From the NCBI GenBank assembly GCA_015660855.1, contig JACSDG010000031.1:1-53017 (forward strand): a DNA stretch of 53,017 nt, written 5' to 3'. Positions within the stretch are counted from its first letter, which is position 1, and every line of letters starts with the position of its first letter. A program made the translations under genes and the position numbers. The stretch is from Magnetococcales bacterium. GTDB taxonomy: Bacteria; Pseudomonadota; Magnetococcia; Magnetococcales; UBA8363. Shown here in pieces: positions 42,694 through 52,872 of the stretch. The notes below the pieces were generated by a model. It saw only the letters and a program-made list of their open reading frames with translations. It did no database searches and was not told where the DNA came from.

Positions 42694-43725
42694 TTAAGTG
42701 TTGGGCAGGGAATGAAAAATACGCAGCATGCTGTCGTAACGTTTTTGCGAAACCTGCCCTGCCAAAACGGCCTCTTTGACTCCGCAGGCCGGTTCGTGTT
42801 CGTGGCTACAGTTGGCAAAACGACAGGGTTTTGCATGCCGGGCCATGTCGCGGAAATAGTGGGCCAGCACCCCCTTGGAAATGTTAACCAAGCCAAATTC
42901 ACGAATACCCGGTGAATCAATCAGACTGCCCCCCATGGGAAGATGGTAGAGCCTAGCCACGGTCGTGGTATGCCGCCCCTGACCTGAAAGCTCGTGGGAG
43001 GCCCCGATGGTGGGTTTTTCGGCGTCATTCTGAATCCATCGGGAAATGATCGACGATTTTCCCACACCGGAATGACCGGAAAAAATACTGATTTTGTGGC
43101 GCAACAGCGACTCCAACTCAGCTATTCCCTGGCCCGTTTGGGCCGATACATAACAAATACGATAGTCCATATCGACGTAGGGTTGAAATATTTGCTCCAA
43201 AAACTCCAGGGTGGCCAGTCGGTCCGTTTTGTTGACGACAATGATCGCTTCCATGGCACTCGCCTCCGCCGCAACAAGATAACGATCCAACAAACCTTCG
43301 TTGGGATCTTCGGCGGTCAGGGTGATCAGCAATAAATCGATGTTGGCGGCTACCGTTTGGACATGACCTCCGACGCTGGGACGTTGCAGGGCGTTTTTAC
43401 GTTCATGAATCGACCAGATAACCCCCTGTTGCAGTGCGTTTCCTGACCGGCTCCATTGCACCCGGTCACCGCAGACAGGTTCCTGCCCCGCTGTTTCCCG
43501 GATGGCACAACGAAACCGCGACCCGGAAATGTCTTCAACTTCAACATTATAGCCAAAATGGGAAATGACCCGACCATCTTCCGGTGGTAAAATTTCGCTC
43601 TGGGCCAGACGTTCCCAGGTGAGCAGATTGCGATCGGCCTGGTTTTGCCGACGTTGCTCCCGCATGGTACCGATTCGGGCTTTTTGTCGTGTCGTCAAAC
43701 GTTTTGAGGGGTTTCTTCGAGGCAT
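42694..43725 (-). CDS. rsgA: Ribosome small-subunit GTPase A
   Basis: This 343-residue circularly permuted GTPase assists late 30S maturation. An N-terminal OB fold is followed by G4 VVNKTD, G1 GHSGVGKSS and G3 DSPGIREFG, in the permuted order diagnostic of RsgA. The C-terminal zinc site is CRFANCSHEHEPAC. The start at 43725 (MPRRNPSKRLTTRQ) fits the basic N-terminus of the family; the frame extends to 43839. It is divergent from the diguanylate cyclase gene. Confidence 0.93.
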   Translation of the reverse strand: MPRRNPSKRLTTRQKARIGTMREQRRQNQADRNLLTWERLAQSEILPPEDGRVISHFGYNVEVEDISGSRFRCAIRETAGQEPVCGDRVQWSRSGNALQQGVIWSIHERKNALQRPSVGGHVQTVAANIDLLLITLTAEDPNEGLLDRYLVAAEASAMEAIIVVNKTDRLATLEFLEQIFQPYVDMDYRICYVSAQTGQGIAELESLLRHKISIFSGHSGVGKSSIISRWIQNDAEKPTIGASHELSGQGRHTTTVARLYHLPMGGSLIDSPGIREFGLVNISKGVLAHYFRDMARHAKPCRFANCSHEHEPACGVKEAVLAGQVSQKRYDSMLRIFHSLPNT

Positions 43726-43903
43726 GAAAAATGTTAGTGTCGGTGTCTGAATTGTTGGGAGTTTGGTGCGATCATTGCGACAGTGACTGCACCAAACCTG
43801 AAGAGATGTCTCCGACTGTGCATTCCAGCCTGACCTCATTGTAAAGCATTATCGCAAACTTTCAACCTTGATGCGTGCATGATCAATCCATGGTTTTACA
43901 GGA

Positions 43904-45793
43904 ATGAATAAAAAAATTCTGTCCATTTTGTCGGCGATGGACCTGAAAAAAAAGACCACTCTGATGATCGCGGCACTTTCTGGTACCATGATTGTCATGC
44001 TGGCTTTCGTCAGTCTGTTGACGTTTCGGGAATTTTCCATCGCCACGGCCAGGGATCATGTCCGATCCGTCGCCGAAGTGATTCGGGTCGGCCTGACCGA
44101 AGCCATGATCAATGGCACGATCGACAAACGAGATCAGTTTCTCAAAAGGCTTTCGGAAATCGAAGGTTTTTCGCAAGCACGCGTCATTCGCGGTCCAGAA
44201 GTCGTCCAACAGTTCGGTAGCGGCCTTGAGGTTGAGCAGGTTTCCGATGGCATCGATCAAACCGTCATGAAAACCGGCGAGCCTTATTTTTCCATAGTTG
44301 ACGGAGAGATGACTCCCATATTCAGGGGAACCATCCCGTTTGTTGCTTCTGCTGTGGGTACTCCGAATTGTTTGCAATGTCATCAGGTTCGTGCGGGTGA
44401 TGTCCTGGGCGTCGTCACCATTTATCTTTCCATGGAGCATTTACGTAATAAGGCACTGGAAAGCATTGGCGTCATGTTGGCCATCGTCGTCATTTTCTCT
44501 TTGTTCCTGGCTCTTTTCTTTCGTCGCCAGATCAACCCGGTCGTTCAAACCGCTCAGGGGGTGCAGCATGTCGTCGCGCGTGCCACGGATGGGGATTTCA
44601 GTGGCACGATTGCGTATTCCGGCGGTGACGAAATGGGCTTGATCTCCAGAGATCTTAACCGGCTTATGCAACACTTGCAGATCAACCTTGGTGCCATCAG
44701 TCATGACATTTCTAAGTTGATTCATTATGAAATTGAGGAAAACAGCAACCTGGTGACCACCACCACCGAGATGGTGGAAACCTTGCTCGATGTGGCTCAA
44801 TTCAAACAAGCTGTCGAAGAAGATCAAACGACTCAGGAGGTTTATTTCCGCATCAGTCGGTTGTTGATTGAAAAATTTGGCGTCGCCACCTTTTCCATTT
44901 ACGAAGTGATGATTGGGAAAAACAATATCAGGCCTGTCGTCGTCGATGGCGATCCACAAAAAGCTGCCCGTTGGTGTAGTGCGAGGGTTATGTTTCATGC
45001 CGATTCGTGTCGTGCCCACCGTACCGGTCACGTCATTGACTCCTTTGAAAATCGTTACATTTGCAGCCAGTTCAATCATTCCGATGATACTAAAGAGTTG
45101 GGCCATATATGTATCCCTGTTTTTCATTCCGGACAGGTGGGGATGATTATTCAGATCGTGGCTTCGCGTGTGGAGGGGCCGGTTTATCAATTTCTTCTGC
45201 CTTTCATCCGCACCTACCTGCGGGAGTCTTCTCCCACCGTCGAAGCCAAGCGTCTGTTGGACACCCTCAGAGAATCCACTCTCAGGGATGCCTTGACTGG
45301 TTTGCACAATCGCCGTTTTCTCAAGGAGTTTGAGGATACGCTGGTTGCCACAACCCGCCGCAAAAACAGCAGTCTTTCCATTTTGATGATGGATCTGGAT
45401 CATTTCAAACATGTCAACGATACCTATGGTCACGATGTCGGGGACACGGTGCTCAAGGCCCTTGCAAAAACCTTGAGCAATCAGGTTCGCACCTCCGACA
45501 TTGTCATTCGTTATGGGGGTGAGGAGTTCATGGTTGTTCTTCAGGAAAATTCGGATTATACCGGGACTCAGTTGGCGGAGAAAATTCGGCAGGCGGTTGA
45601 AAAAATGAAAATTCAATTTTCTGGCGGGCAATTGCAAAAAACCATTTCCATTGGTGTGGCTGGGTTTCCTGCGGATGGGGAAGAATTCTGGGATGTGGTC
45701 AAAGCGGCTGATCTGGCTCTTTATGCTGCGAAAAAGGGGGGGCGCAATCGTTGGGTCTGCTATGATCCGATCCTGGCTGAAAAGCCCGTCTGA
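43904..45793 (+). CDS. Diguanylate cyclase with periplasmic CxxCH haem motif
   Basis: This 629-residue protein has a membrane helix near residues 20-42, then a ~145-residue periplasmic domain ending with a c-type haem signature CLQCH (Cys156, Cys159, His160) in GTPNCLQCHQVRAGDVLGV. A second helix (about 185-206) with ALFFRRQINPVVQ leads into HAMP. A GAF-like region (about 290-440) precedes the GGDEF domain with GGEEF at 538-542 and an RTSD inhibitory site five residues earlier. It resembles Tll0287/DUF3365-type haem sensors coupled to c-di-GMP synthesis, so redox, NO or O2 control is likely (inferred). AGGA directly abuts the ATG, so initiation may be weak or the start may be elsewhere. Confidence 0.88.
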   Translation: MNKKILSILSAMDLKKKTTLMIAALSGTMIVMLAFVSLLTFREFSIATARDHVRSVAEVIRVGLTEAMINGTIDKRDQFLKRLSEIEGFSQARVIRGPEVVQQFGSGLEVEQVSDGIDQTVMKTGEPYFSIVDGEMTPIFRGTIPFVASAVGTPNCLQCHQVRAGDVLGVVTIYLSMEHLRNKALESIGVMLAIVVIFSLFLALFFRRQINPVVQTAQGVQHVVARATDGDFSGTIAYSGGDEMGLISRDLNRLMQHLQINLGAISHDISKLIHYEIEENSNLVTTTTEMVETLLDVAQFKQAVEEDQTTQEVYFRISRLLIEKFGVATFSIYEVMIGKNNIRPVVVDGDPQKAARWCSARVMFHADSCRAHRTGHVIDSFENRYICSQFNHSDDTKELGHICIPVFHSGQVGMIIQIVASRVEGPVYQFLLPFIRTYLRESSPTVEAKRLLDTLRESTLRDALTGLHNRRFLKEFEDTLVATTRRKNSSLSILMMDLDHFKHVNDTYGHDVGDTVLKALAKTLSNQVRTSDIVIRYGGEEFMVVLQENSDYTGTQLAEKIRQAVEKMKIQFSGGQLQKTISIGVAGFPADGEEFWDVVKAADLALYAAKKGGRNRWVCYDPILAEKPV

Positions 45794-45810
45794 AAGCCTG
45801 GAAGAATTTT

Positions 45811-46000
45811 ACGTATCGGAAAAACAAAGTTTGGCAAAAATTATTGCGGGGGTCCGGGGGGGATCATCCCCCCCGGCGGGGTTTGGGGCAGCGCCCCAAG
45901 GTTCTTTTTTGCCAATGAAAACAAAAAGCTTTATTGCCTATGGGGGTTTGGGGGCGAAGCCCCCAAGGTTTTGGTTTTTGCCCGAAGGGCATCATGTTCG
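45811..46000 (+). repeat. Dispersed modular repeat, copy 6 (most complete: A, B, B', C)
   Basis: Module A (CGTATCGGAAAAACAAAG to the G-run/ATCAT/C-run palindrome) is followed by a hairpin TTGGGGC-AGC-GCCCCAA, a second hairpin TTGGGGGC-GAA-GCCCCCAA at 45948-45966, and GCCC-GAA-GGGC near 45980. It separates the convergent cyclase and Hsp70 genes. Confidence 0.8.
45883..45910 (+). terminator. Rho-independent-like terminator within repeat copy 6
   Basis: A perfect 7-bp stem, TTGGGGC-AGC-GCCCCAA at 45883-45899, is followed by GGTTCTTTTTT. It is placed to end the diguanylate cyclase transcript. Confidence 0.6.
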
Positions 46001-46009
46001 TCGGAAGGA

Positions 46010-48160
46010 TCAGGATTCGCTGCCTCCAACAAAAAGCCCTGGCGGCAAGGATTCACCGTAGAGACTGACCTGATCGGCGCGGACAACAGGGAAGAATTCC
46101 AGCACCCGCGCCACTTTCAACGACGACACCCCCGCCTTTTCCAGTTTGGAGCCGATTTTTTTGCGCAAGGAGGCTGCGACATCCAGGCTGCGATTGTCTA
46201 CAACGCGGGCTGCTTGCAAAAACAGCGTTTGCATCTCCAAACCCTGGGGGCCTGACCAATCCAATGGCGAAAATATGTGAAACACCTGCTCCACCTTGTC
46301 CGGAGAAACCACCGCTTCGGGACCGGCATACAGGGGGGTTCGGTTGAGCAATAAACCCAGGGCGTTCAAATAGGGATCCGCATATTGTTTGGCTTTGAGT
46401 AGATTTTTGGCACTGTCAGCGTAAAAATCAATCAGTTCCGTCTTGATTTCATGTCCCAACCGCTCCAACGCCCCCGAAAGACGAATCAACTCCGGTGATA
46501 CCCCCTTGGTTCCTCGCAAAGAGTGCAGTTCGGGGGAAAAAAGGCGTTCCTGGCGTTGCCGATCCAATCCCCCGGCCACACGACGCCAAAGAATGTGCTC
46601 CTGGAGACGGATACGCTTGCCGGGAAAAGCCTGCCCACCCTCTTTGAGTCGCCACAGACTGTCCATCCGTGCCTCATCCATGATGGCTCCAAAACCCGGA
46701 CGTAAAAAATATCCCGCCAGGATCAACCAAGTCTCTTCGTGATCGATGGAATTGGATCGATACAGGAAACTTTTTTCCAATGCCTCCCACAATCCACGAA
46801 CCACCACCCAGTTCCATTCCCCCTTGGGGCGGCCAAACATTTCTTCCAAACTTTTCGTCAAACGGGTCGCAGTCAATTTGTCCCGTTTGTCGATGCGCTG
46901 GGAAAATAATGTTTGTATACGTTCCTGCGCCATGACCATGGCCTCCGCAGAGACATTAGGCTCGGCTTTGATCATGGCCTCGGTATGGGATCTTTTGGCC
47001 GTCACCGAACCCGACTCATGTGGGCGTAAATTAAATTCAAGGGGCCAAGTTTGTTTTACATCGGCATGCTGACTGTGCAAAAATATTTGTAACAAACCCA
47101 ACTCATTCTGTTCGGCACTCAAAGAAACCGGCAGGGTCTTTCCCATCCGTTTTTCCTCCGCATCATCCAGTTTGATGATGGTTTCCAACGCCAACAGCGG
47201 ATGAAATTCTTTTTCATTCCAGTCCACCAGACCGCCAGCCTTAACCTTTATCCCGCGTGTGGAATAATGGCTTTGGAAACGTACCGGGCGATTGATTTGT
47301 AGTGACAGGGCCAAGTCATCCATGGCAAACCGTTCGCCGCTTTTGGCACCACGGGGAAGAATACAGACCAGGGAGGGAGGGCCAGAGGCTTTGTGGTGCG
47401 CGTCCCCTTTGCGATGGACCTCCAGAAAAATGGCACGGGGTGCCCCTGCCTCGATACGATTTTCCTTGGTGTGCAAAATGCGACCGTAACGCGCTGCCCC
47501 CAAAGCAACGGCCAGGTCAGGTTCCCGATTTTCCAAAGACAATGGCGTGTAACCTTCCTGCCAGTTGCCGATTTGCAGAAGTAACCGTTCCCGGACCAAA
47601 ATGGGAAAAAGGGATCCTCCGTTGAACAGGATGGCATCCACCCTGGGTAAACCGTTTAAAAAGGCCGCCAAATGTTTGGTAATGGCACTGTCGGTGGCAT
47701 AGGGAAGGCCCCATTCCTTGAAGGCCCCACGGGCGGTCTCGGGAACAGCAGCGCGGTCACATTCGGGGAAAAAACCTTCAAAAAGAATTTTATGGATTTC
47801 TCCACGGGTCATGCGGGCCGACATGGCACTACTGAGCAGTGACGCCCCCCGCCCAGATATGGACAGGCTGAAAAATTCGTCGGCTGACCCGTCCACCGCC
47901 AGGGCTTTCTCTTTGAGATCCCGGCAACGGGCCACGAGGTTTTCCCATTTTTGTCCGGTCAGTGGTTCTCCATCGCCCACGAGACGCGGTTGCAGTCGAT
48001 GGGCCATGGCCAAATCAATGTTATCCCCCCCCAGGAGTATGTGCTCGCTGACGGCGACGCGGCGGATGGTCGGTGATACCTGACCCGGTTGCCGTTCCAG
48101 AGAAAACAGCGAAAAATCGGAAGTGCCTCCAATCCTGCTGCCGATCCTTGGGAAGCCCAC
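46010..48160 (-). pseudogene. Hsp70-family protein, C-terminal part after a frameshift
   Basis: This frame holds most of a large (about 930-residue) Hsp70-like protein. It starts in the middle of the nucleotide-binding domain at GGTSDFSLF (the second phosphate motif), continues through the adenosine-binding ILFNGGSLFP region, and ends with a long C-terminal part unlike DnaK's substrate domain. The N-terminal half lies in another frame directly upstream. The junction near 48130-48145 has lost part of the DxGGGT motif: only RIGGTSD remains. It is probably a broken gene, unless the assembly is wrong here. Confidence 0.75.
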
Positions 48161-48800
48161 CCCACAAGGCTTCCTGGGTCGGGTGCCGTTCCAGCCAACG
48201 ATAAAAAGCGGCCTGGGGTTCTTCGATCAGGCGTACCTCTTTGGGAAATCCTGCATCGCGTGCGGCAATCAGGGTCAGGCGTTGGGCCACGGCATCGAAC
48301 GATGCGGGAACGGTGATGGTAATACTCTGATTCTCAAAGGCAAAATCACTCCCGGAAGACGCAAAACGATCATTCCATGCCCCACTGAAATAATTAAGAA
48401 TCAAGGCCAGGGCATGCAGGGGAGAAATTTTTTCGTTGGGAGCCAGTTCTTCGGAACCAAAGGGTAGAAATGGCGCGGTACGATCAGAAGCATGGTGACA
48501 CAGCCAGGATTTGGCCGAATGGACGACCCGCCCTGGGGATTCGGCAGCCCGTGCTCGGGCCAAATGGCCGACAATCCAGGGATCCTTGCGTAGTCGATCC
48601 TCCGCAAATTGCGATACCAACGCCGCTTCGGGGAGATAAAGAAAAGAGGGCAAAGTGGACGATTCACCCACGTTCGCCCTGGAGAGCCATTGCACCACCG
48701 GAAACACTTCACTGGCCGATCCCCCCTGGAGGGGTTGAAACGCCATGACGCTGCTGGTGGTTCCAAGATCAATACCGATACTGTAACGTGCTTTGGACAT
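48021..48800 (-). pseudogene. Hsp70-family protein, N-terminal part before a frameshift
   Basis: This fragment begins MSKARYSIGIDLGTTSSVMA, the first phosphate-binding motif of Hsp70/actin ATPases. It continues through ITVPASFDAVAQRLT and LIEEPQAAFYRW. Meaningful similarity ends near 48145 (GLPKDRQQDW); the rest is out-of-frame translation overlapping the next fragment. It starts 7 nt after the response-regulator gene, so the two are likely co-transcribed. Confidence 0.75.
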
Positions 48801-48807
48801 GACGACT

Positions 48808-50814
48808 CTAGTATGTGCTGATATAATTGGGAACCCAATGGACGGCGTCTCCGTTCAGGGTTATGGCAGAGACCGGTCCGTCATGGGAAAGGACAAAGGC
48901 CACTGATCCAGGATAGCGGGCAACAAAATCTACGGCAGAACCATGACGGGTACCATATCTGGAACGGTCCACCTCGTGCAAAGATGGCGAACCGTCGCGG
49001 TTGTCATAGACAACCTTTCCGTGCCAGGTATTGGCGGCCAAAATGGCGCCGAAGGAAATGGGCTTCAACCGATGCGAGATGAGAACGGCACCGTCGATAC
49101 GGGTCAAGTGTGACAAAAACTCGGTGTGCTCGATCATTCGGCGCTTGACATCAAGCAGGGCTTGGCTGACGGCTTTCAGGCATGGCATTTCTTCCGGGTT
49201 GCCTTCAACCAACCGGACTCTTTTGATTTCCAACCGACAATGTTCGTCAATGATGCCAACCCCCTCGCAACTATCGATCAAAGGGTACCGGTCGGTCAGG
49301 GATTCCTGTGTTTTAACAACATAGTCCTCAGGCAGCCAAATGACTGTCCCCCCAGTGCTGTCTTCCGAGGAATGTACCAGGAGCAACAACAACACCGAAC
49401 GATAACTTTCCCAATACATGTCTTGAGATCTTTGGTATTCAGGGTGACCCTGGATACCGTTGAGTATTGTGGTTGCGATAATGCAATTTTCAAAAGGATC
49501 GGTCACAGGTTCGGAAAAGTGTCCGGCTTGAAAGTGGGCCAGCATTTTTTCACCCCATCGTATGACCAAAGAACCTGTTTTTCTGGAGTCAATGGTTAGA
49601 ACCTGGGCAGGTTTTTTCTGGGGAGGAAAAGGATCCAGCATGCTGCGACCACGGATACTGGCAAACAAGGCTCCCCAGATTTCCAGGTTGCGTGCATCAT
49701 TCGATTTGGCGCGCACAAAAAGAGAGGTTGTGGATGAATCAAACCCCGGACCCAGTTTGACGAGAGAGTTGACGGTAAAAGGTATAGGTGTTTCAAAGCG
49801 GATAAAGGGGGCATCAAACCCGGCATCGCTGGAAATCAAAGATTCATCCCCCAGGGCGACGCTGACTCTGACGGGCAAATCCTCCTCGCGGCGCAATCCG
49901 GCAAGGAAAACATTTTCCATGATGGACTTGACGTGATGGAACCCCAGAAGATCGGTATTTTGGGGATGAACCCGGTTGGCCAGAGCCAGAATGTGATCGA
50001 TGATGTGAGAATCGAACAGGGCCAAACCTTCCTGACCTCCCAAGGCTTTCTTGCGCTCGCTGATGTCACGGATCACGGCGGAGAAAAACATTTTTTTACC
50101 GGCATGCCAATGGGTTATGGAAATTTCCATCGGAAATTCCTCGCGATTTCTTCGCAGTCCCAAAAGCTCCAGCAACCGCCCAGACAATTTGACCCGACCG
50201 GTTTCACGTACCTGGGCAAGTCCTTCGGTGTGCTGATTGGCGAAGCGGGAAGGCATCAGCATGGTCAAAGGTCGCCCAAGGACATCCTCCTTGGCGTATC
50301 CAAAAATCAATTCGGCACCACGGTTCCAGAAAACAATGTTGCCATGGCTGTCGGCGGTAATGATGGCATCGCTTTGTGAGTCGGTGGCCAGGCGGATTTG
50401 TTCCTCTTTTTCCCGCAGGGCGATGAAGGAGGCTTTGTGGCGAAGGATACGCCGCATCCTTTGCCTGAGGAGATCCCAGTTGATGGGCTTGGATACGTAA
50501 TCTTCGGCTCCGGATTGAAACACGCGATTGATCGCATCGCCACTGGAAAGGGAAGTTACGATGACCACCGGGACATCGTCGCCTCCCGGAAGGGCCTTGA
50601 GTCTTCGGCAGGTTTCAAATCCGTCGATTTGCGGCATTTGTGCGTCGAGTAAAACCAGATCCGGACGGTGCTGTTCAAAAAGTTTAAGCGCATCAAGTCC
50701 GTTATCCGCCATCACGACGGCGAAACGATTGCCTTTCAGAAAAGTTTCCAAAAGCTGCAAAATGACGGTGTCGTCATCCACAATAAGGATCAGGTTTTTT
50801 TCTTGTTCGACCAT
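48808..50814 (-). CDS. Response regulator with PAS and diadenylate-cyclase-like (DACN) domain
   Basis: This protein is about 668 residues from the chosen ATG. Counting from a longer frame that begins at a TTG at 50889: the receiver domain has LIVDDD and the phospho-acceptor Asp82 in LVLLDAQMP, with SKP near 134; a PAS domain spans about 165-285 (DAIITADSHGNIVFWN); a central beta-rich region includes PIPFTVNSLVKLGPG and LEIWGALF; and the last ~95 residues resemble the DisA/CdaA nucleotide-binding fold, with IDGAVLIS (DGA 599-601) and YGTRHGSA (648-650). The RHR motif is RHG, so it may sense and not make c-di-AMP, as proposed for DACN-type sensor domains. The start is uncertain among 50814, 50868 and 50889. 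Confidence 0.8.
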   Translation of the reverse strand: MVEQEKNLILIVDDDTVILQLLETFLKGNRFAVVMADNGLDALKLFEQHRPDLVLLDAQMPQIDGFETCRRLKALPGGDDVPVVIVTSLSSGDAINRVFQSGAEDYVSKPINWDLLRQRMRRILRHKASFIALREKEEQIRLATDSQSDAIITADSHGNIVFWNRGAELIFGYAKEDVLGRPLTMLMPSRFANQHTEGLAQVRETGRVKLSGRLLELLGLRRNREEFPMEISITHWHAGKKMFFSAVIRDISERKKALGGQEGLALFDSHIIDHILALANRVHPQNTDLLGFHHVKSIMENVFLAGLRREEDLPVRVSVALGDESLISSDAGFDAPFIRFETPIPFTVNSLVKLGPGFDSSTTSLFVRAKSNDARNLEIWGALFASIRGRSMLDPFPPQKKPAQVLTIDSRKTGSLVIRWGEKMLAHFQAGHFSEPVTDPFENCIIATTILNGIQGHPEYQRSQDMYWESYRSVLLLLLVHSSEDSTGGTVIWLPEDYVVKTQESLTDRYPLIDSCEGVGIIDEHCRLEIKRVRLVEGNPEEMPCLKAVSQALLDVKRRMIEHTEFLSHLTRIDGAVLISHRLKPISFGAILAANTWHGKVVYDNRDGSPSLHEVDRSRYGTRHGSAVDFVARYPGSVAFVLSHDGPVSAITLNGDAVHWVPNYISTY

Positions 50815-50964
50815 GGGGCGGTTGGTTTCCGGGAAAGGGGCTGTATCGGCTCCCTGGAAATATACCATCAATCTCATTGGATAAGCCAAGCTTCAGTCTG
50901 ACTGCAACCCGGCCTGGATTGGCAAGAAGGCACCAAGAACCCGATCCTTGTCGCCATTCAGCAC

Positions 50965-50982
50965 GGGGGGGATGATCCCCCC
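50965..50982. repeat. Minimal dispersed-repeat core palindrome
   Basis: GGGGGGGATGATCCCCCC stands alone between the response-regulator start and the lipoprotein stop. It is the same core as in module A and could end the lipoprotein transcript. Confidence 0.6.
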
Positions 50983-50996
50983 TCAACACGCCCTGA

Positions 50997-52598
50997 TCAA
51001 AACGGTCGTCCAAAGGCCCCGTCTGGGAGGCGAAAATAGGTTTCTAACAAGGTGGGATCGTCAAATTCGGCCTGATCAAAATAAATCATCTGTGTTTCGC
51101 GCTGACGAGGATGACCGGCATGGTAGAGTCCCGATGGAGCCAGCAGTGTGCATTCAGGCCGGTGGGCCTGTCGCACCAAGCCATCTTCATCGAACAAACT
51201 CAGATGGTCATTGTTAAAGGGAAGTTTTTCCAAAAGATCATAGGGTTTTAACACATATTTTTTTGCGGGTTGGCTGGAGGCCAATTGGTTTTCAAGGCGC
51301 ACGGAAACCAACTGATGCTGTCCGGCGGAATAATACAGGACGACCCTTTTTGGGGGGCCATCGGGGCTGGCAACCAACTCGGGGACAACGGCATCGATAC
51401 CAGAAACTTCTTGTTCCAAATGGAATTTTTTTCCATCCAACGGTGACGGGTATTGTTGACGGCTCCAATTTTCCAGACGTTCACTGGGAAAAACTTTGTA
51501 ATAACAACCACAATTGGAAACCGACTCGTATATGAGCGGTTTGTGATCCCGGTTGAGGGTGATGCGAAAGGTCCAGCCTTCCATGGGTCCGGCCTCGGGA
51601 TCGAAGGATTTAAGCTGGGGGTGCTGGGGGTACCAGAGGGTATAGACCAATTGTTTGACGGGTATTTTCTGGATTTGGGTATGACGGATGTAGGCGTACA
51701 GGGTTGGTTTGTTGCTGTGAACCCCGGGGATGGCCGACTCGGGGTTTTGCCCTTGCAGGAACACCTCACCAAAATAATCGGCTTTTTTGTCATACTTAGG
51801 CTCATCCTGAATTTCCTGCACAACAATCGGAGCGAAATCGTTGAGCAGCGTCCAATCCTCCTGGCCGCCTGGGGGGGAGGTTTTGTCCAGGGGTTGGGGG
51901 CGGTAAAGGTTGCTCTTGGGAAAAATGGGGACATGGGCCGAGCGATCATCGGTGAGGGCGTGATACCAGATCCAGGCTTGAACAAAGGGGACAGCGGGAG
52001 CCGTGGCCAGCAGTCGCGTCATGCGGTCACGGGTTTTTATGGACTCATCTATGTGCAGTACGAACCGTCCCCAATAGGCATCCAGCCCTTTGACGTTGGC
52101 CAGGGTGAATACCTTTTGAATTTCCTTGTCCAGTTCATCGTGGGCGTGGAGTTGATAGGCGTTGACGAACCGTTCCTGTGGTGTGTCTCCACCCTGGCGA
52201 AAGTCCATTTCCTTGTGGGGCTTGGCCAGAAAATCCGTGAGTTTTTTCGGGGGGATTTTATCGACGGAGGCGGTGATGAATTGATCGTTGATTTCCCCCG
52301 CATCCACCAAGAACTGGCGGATGAACTCCCTTTTTTGTACCAGCCCTTGTTGCTGGTTGTATTGGGAGATGCGTTGCCGCAGATTGTCGTTGATTTTAAG
52401 GTATTCGTAACCTTTAACCCCCTGGAAGCGGGCGTCGCGCACGCCATGCTCCGCGAAAAATCGGTCTTGTTCGTTCATGGATTCTGGAAATGATGTTTCT
52501 GCATCGGGGACAGGGCCATCCACGGTGGCACAACCGTGGATGACGAGCACCAGGGCGATTGCGGACAGAAAAACCGAAAATTTTGGCAACGATGGCAT
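50997..52598 (-). CDS. Predicted lipoprotein of unknown function
   Basis: This protein of about 533 residues begins MPSLPKFSVFLSAIALVLVI and has a lipobox-like IHGC, so it should be lipid-anchored and face the periplasm. The mature protein has an N-terminal helical half and a beta-rich C-terminal half, with a conspicuous NCGCYYKVFP near the middle of the latter. I do not recognise a family. The start at 52598 gives the clean signal peptide; the frame is open to 52649. It lies upstream of the response-regulator gene on the same strand (about 180 nt apart). Confidence 0.75.
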   Translation of the reverse strand: MPSLPKFSVFLSAIALVLVIHGCATVDGPVPDAETSFPESMNEQDRFFAEHGVRDARFQGVKGYEYLKINDNLRQRISQYNQQQGLVQKREFIRQFLVDAGEINDQFITASVDKIPPKKLTDFLAKPHKEMDFRQGGDTPQERFVNAYQLHAHDELDKEIQKVFTLANVKGLDAYWGRFVLHIDESIKTRDRMTRLLATAPAVPFVQAWIWYHALTDDRSAHVPIFPKSNLYRPQPLDKTSPPGGQEDWTLLNDFAPIVVQEIQDEPKYDKKADYFGEVFLQGQNPESAIPGVHSNKPTLYAYIRHTQIQKIPVKQLVYTLWYPQHPQLKSFDPEAGPMEGWTFRITLNRDHKPLIYESVSNCGCYYKVFPSERLENWSRQQYPSPLDGKKFHLEQEVSGIDAVVPELVASPDGPPKRVVLYYSAGQHQLVSVRLENQLASSQPAKKYVLKPYDLLEKLPFNNDHLSLFDEDGLVRQAHRPECTLLAPSGLYHAGHPRQRETQMIYFDQAEFDDPTLLETYFRLPDGAFGRPF

Positions 52599-52829
52599 GG
52601 GTTTGTCTTCAAGGCAACGAATTCGGATGATTGCGCGAACACTCCGCAACCCGACCCCATTTTATACCGTATTTCCGCCCGGGGAAATGGCTGCTGAATT
52701 TTTGTCAGCCATTTTTCCATCTCTGGCTCGACTTGGATGAGGGGCAGAAGGTTTTGTTCCAACGCCCTTCGGTAGCCGCTATTTTTCCAGAGCTGAGGGA
52801 CTCCCCGAACCTTCGCATCCGGGTCTGCG

Positions 52830-52860
52830 TGCAAGGCTCAACCCGAAGGGAACCTTGCAG
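52830..52860. terminator. Imperfect inverted repeat downstream of the edge gene
   Basis: TGCAAGG pairs with CCTTGCA around an inner CCC-GAA-GGG stem, 13 nt after the stop of the partial gene on the minus strand. There is no U-tract, so a terminator role is only possible. The 52599-52829 stretch holds no gene I can support; a TATAAAAT box near 52666 on the minus strand could serve the lipoprotein gene. Confidence 0.35.
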
Positions 52861-52872
52861 AAACTCATCCGC

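Noticed and set aside
44441-45637. 398-codon minus-strand frame
   Set aside because: It lies wholly within the diguanylate cyclase gene, whose GGEEF, CxxCH and HAMP features prove the plus strand; the frame has no known motif.
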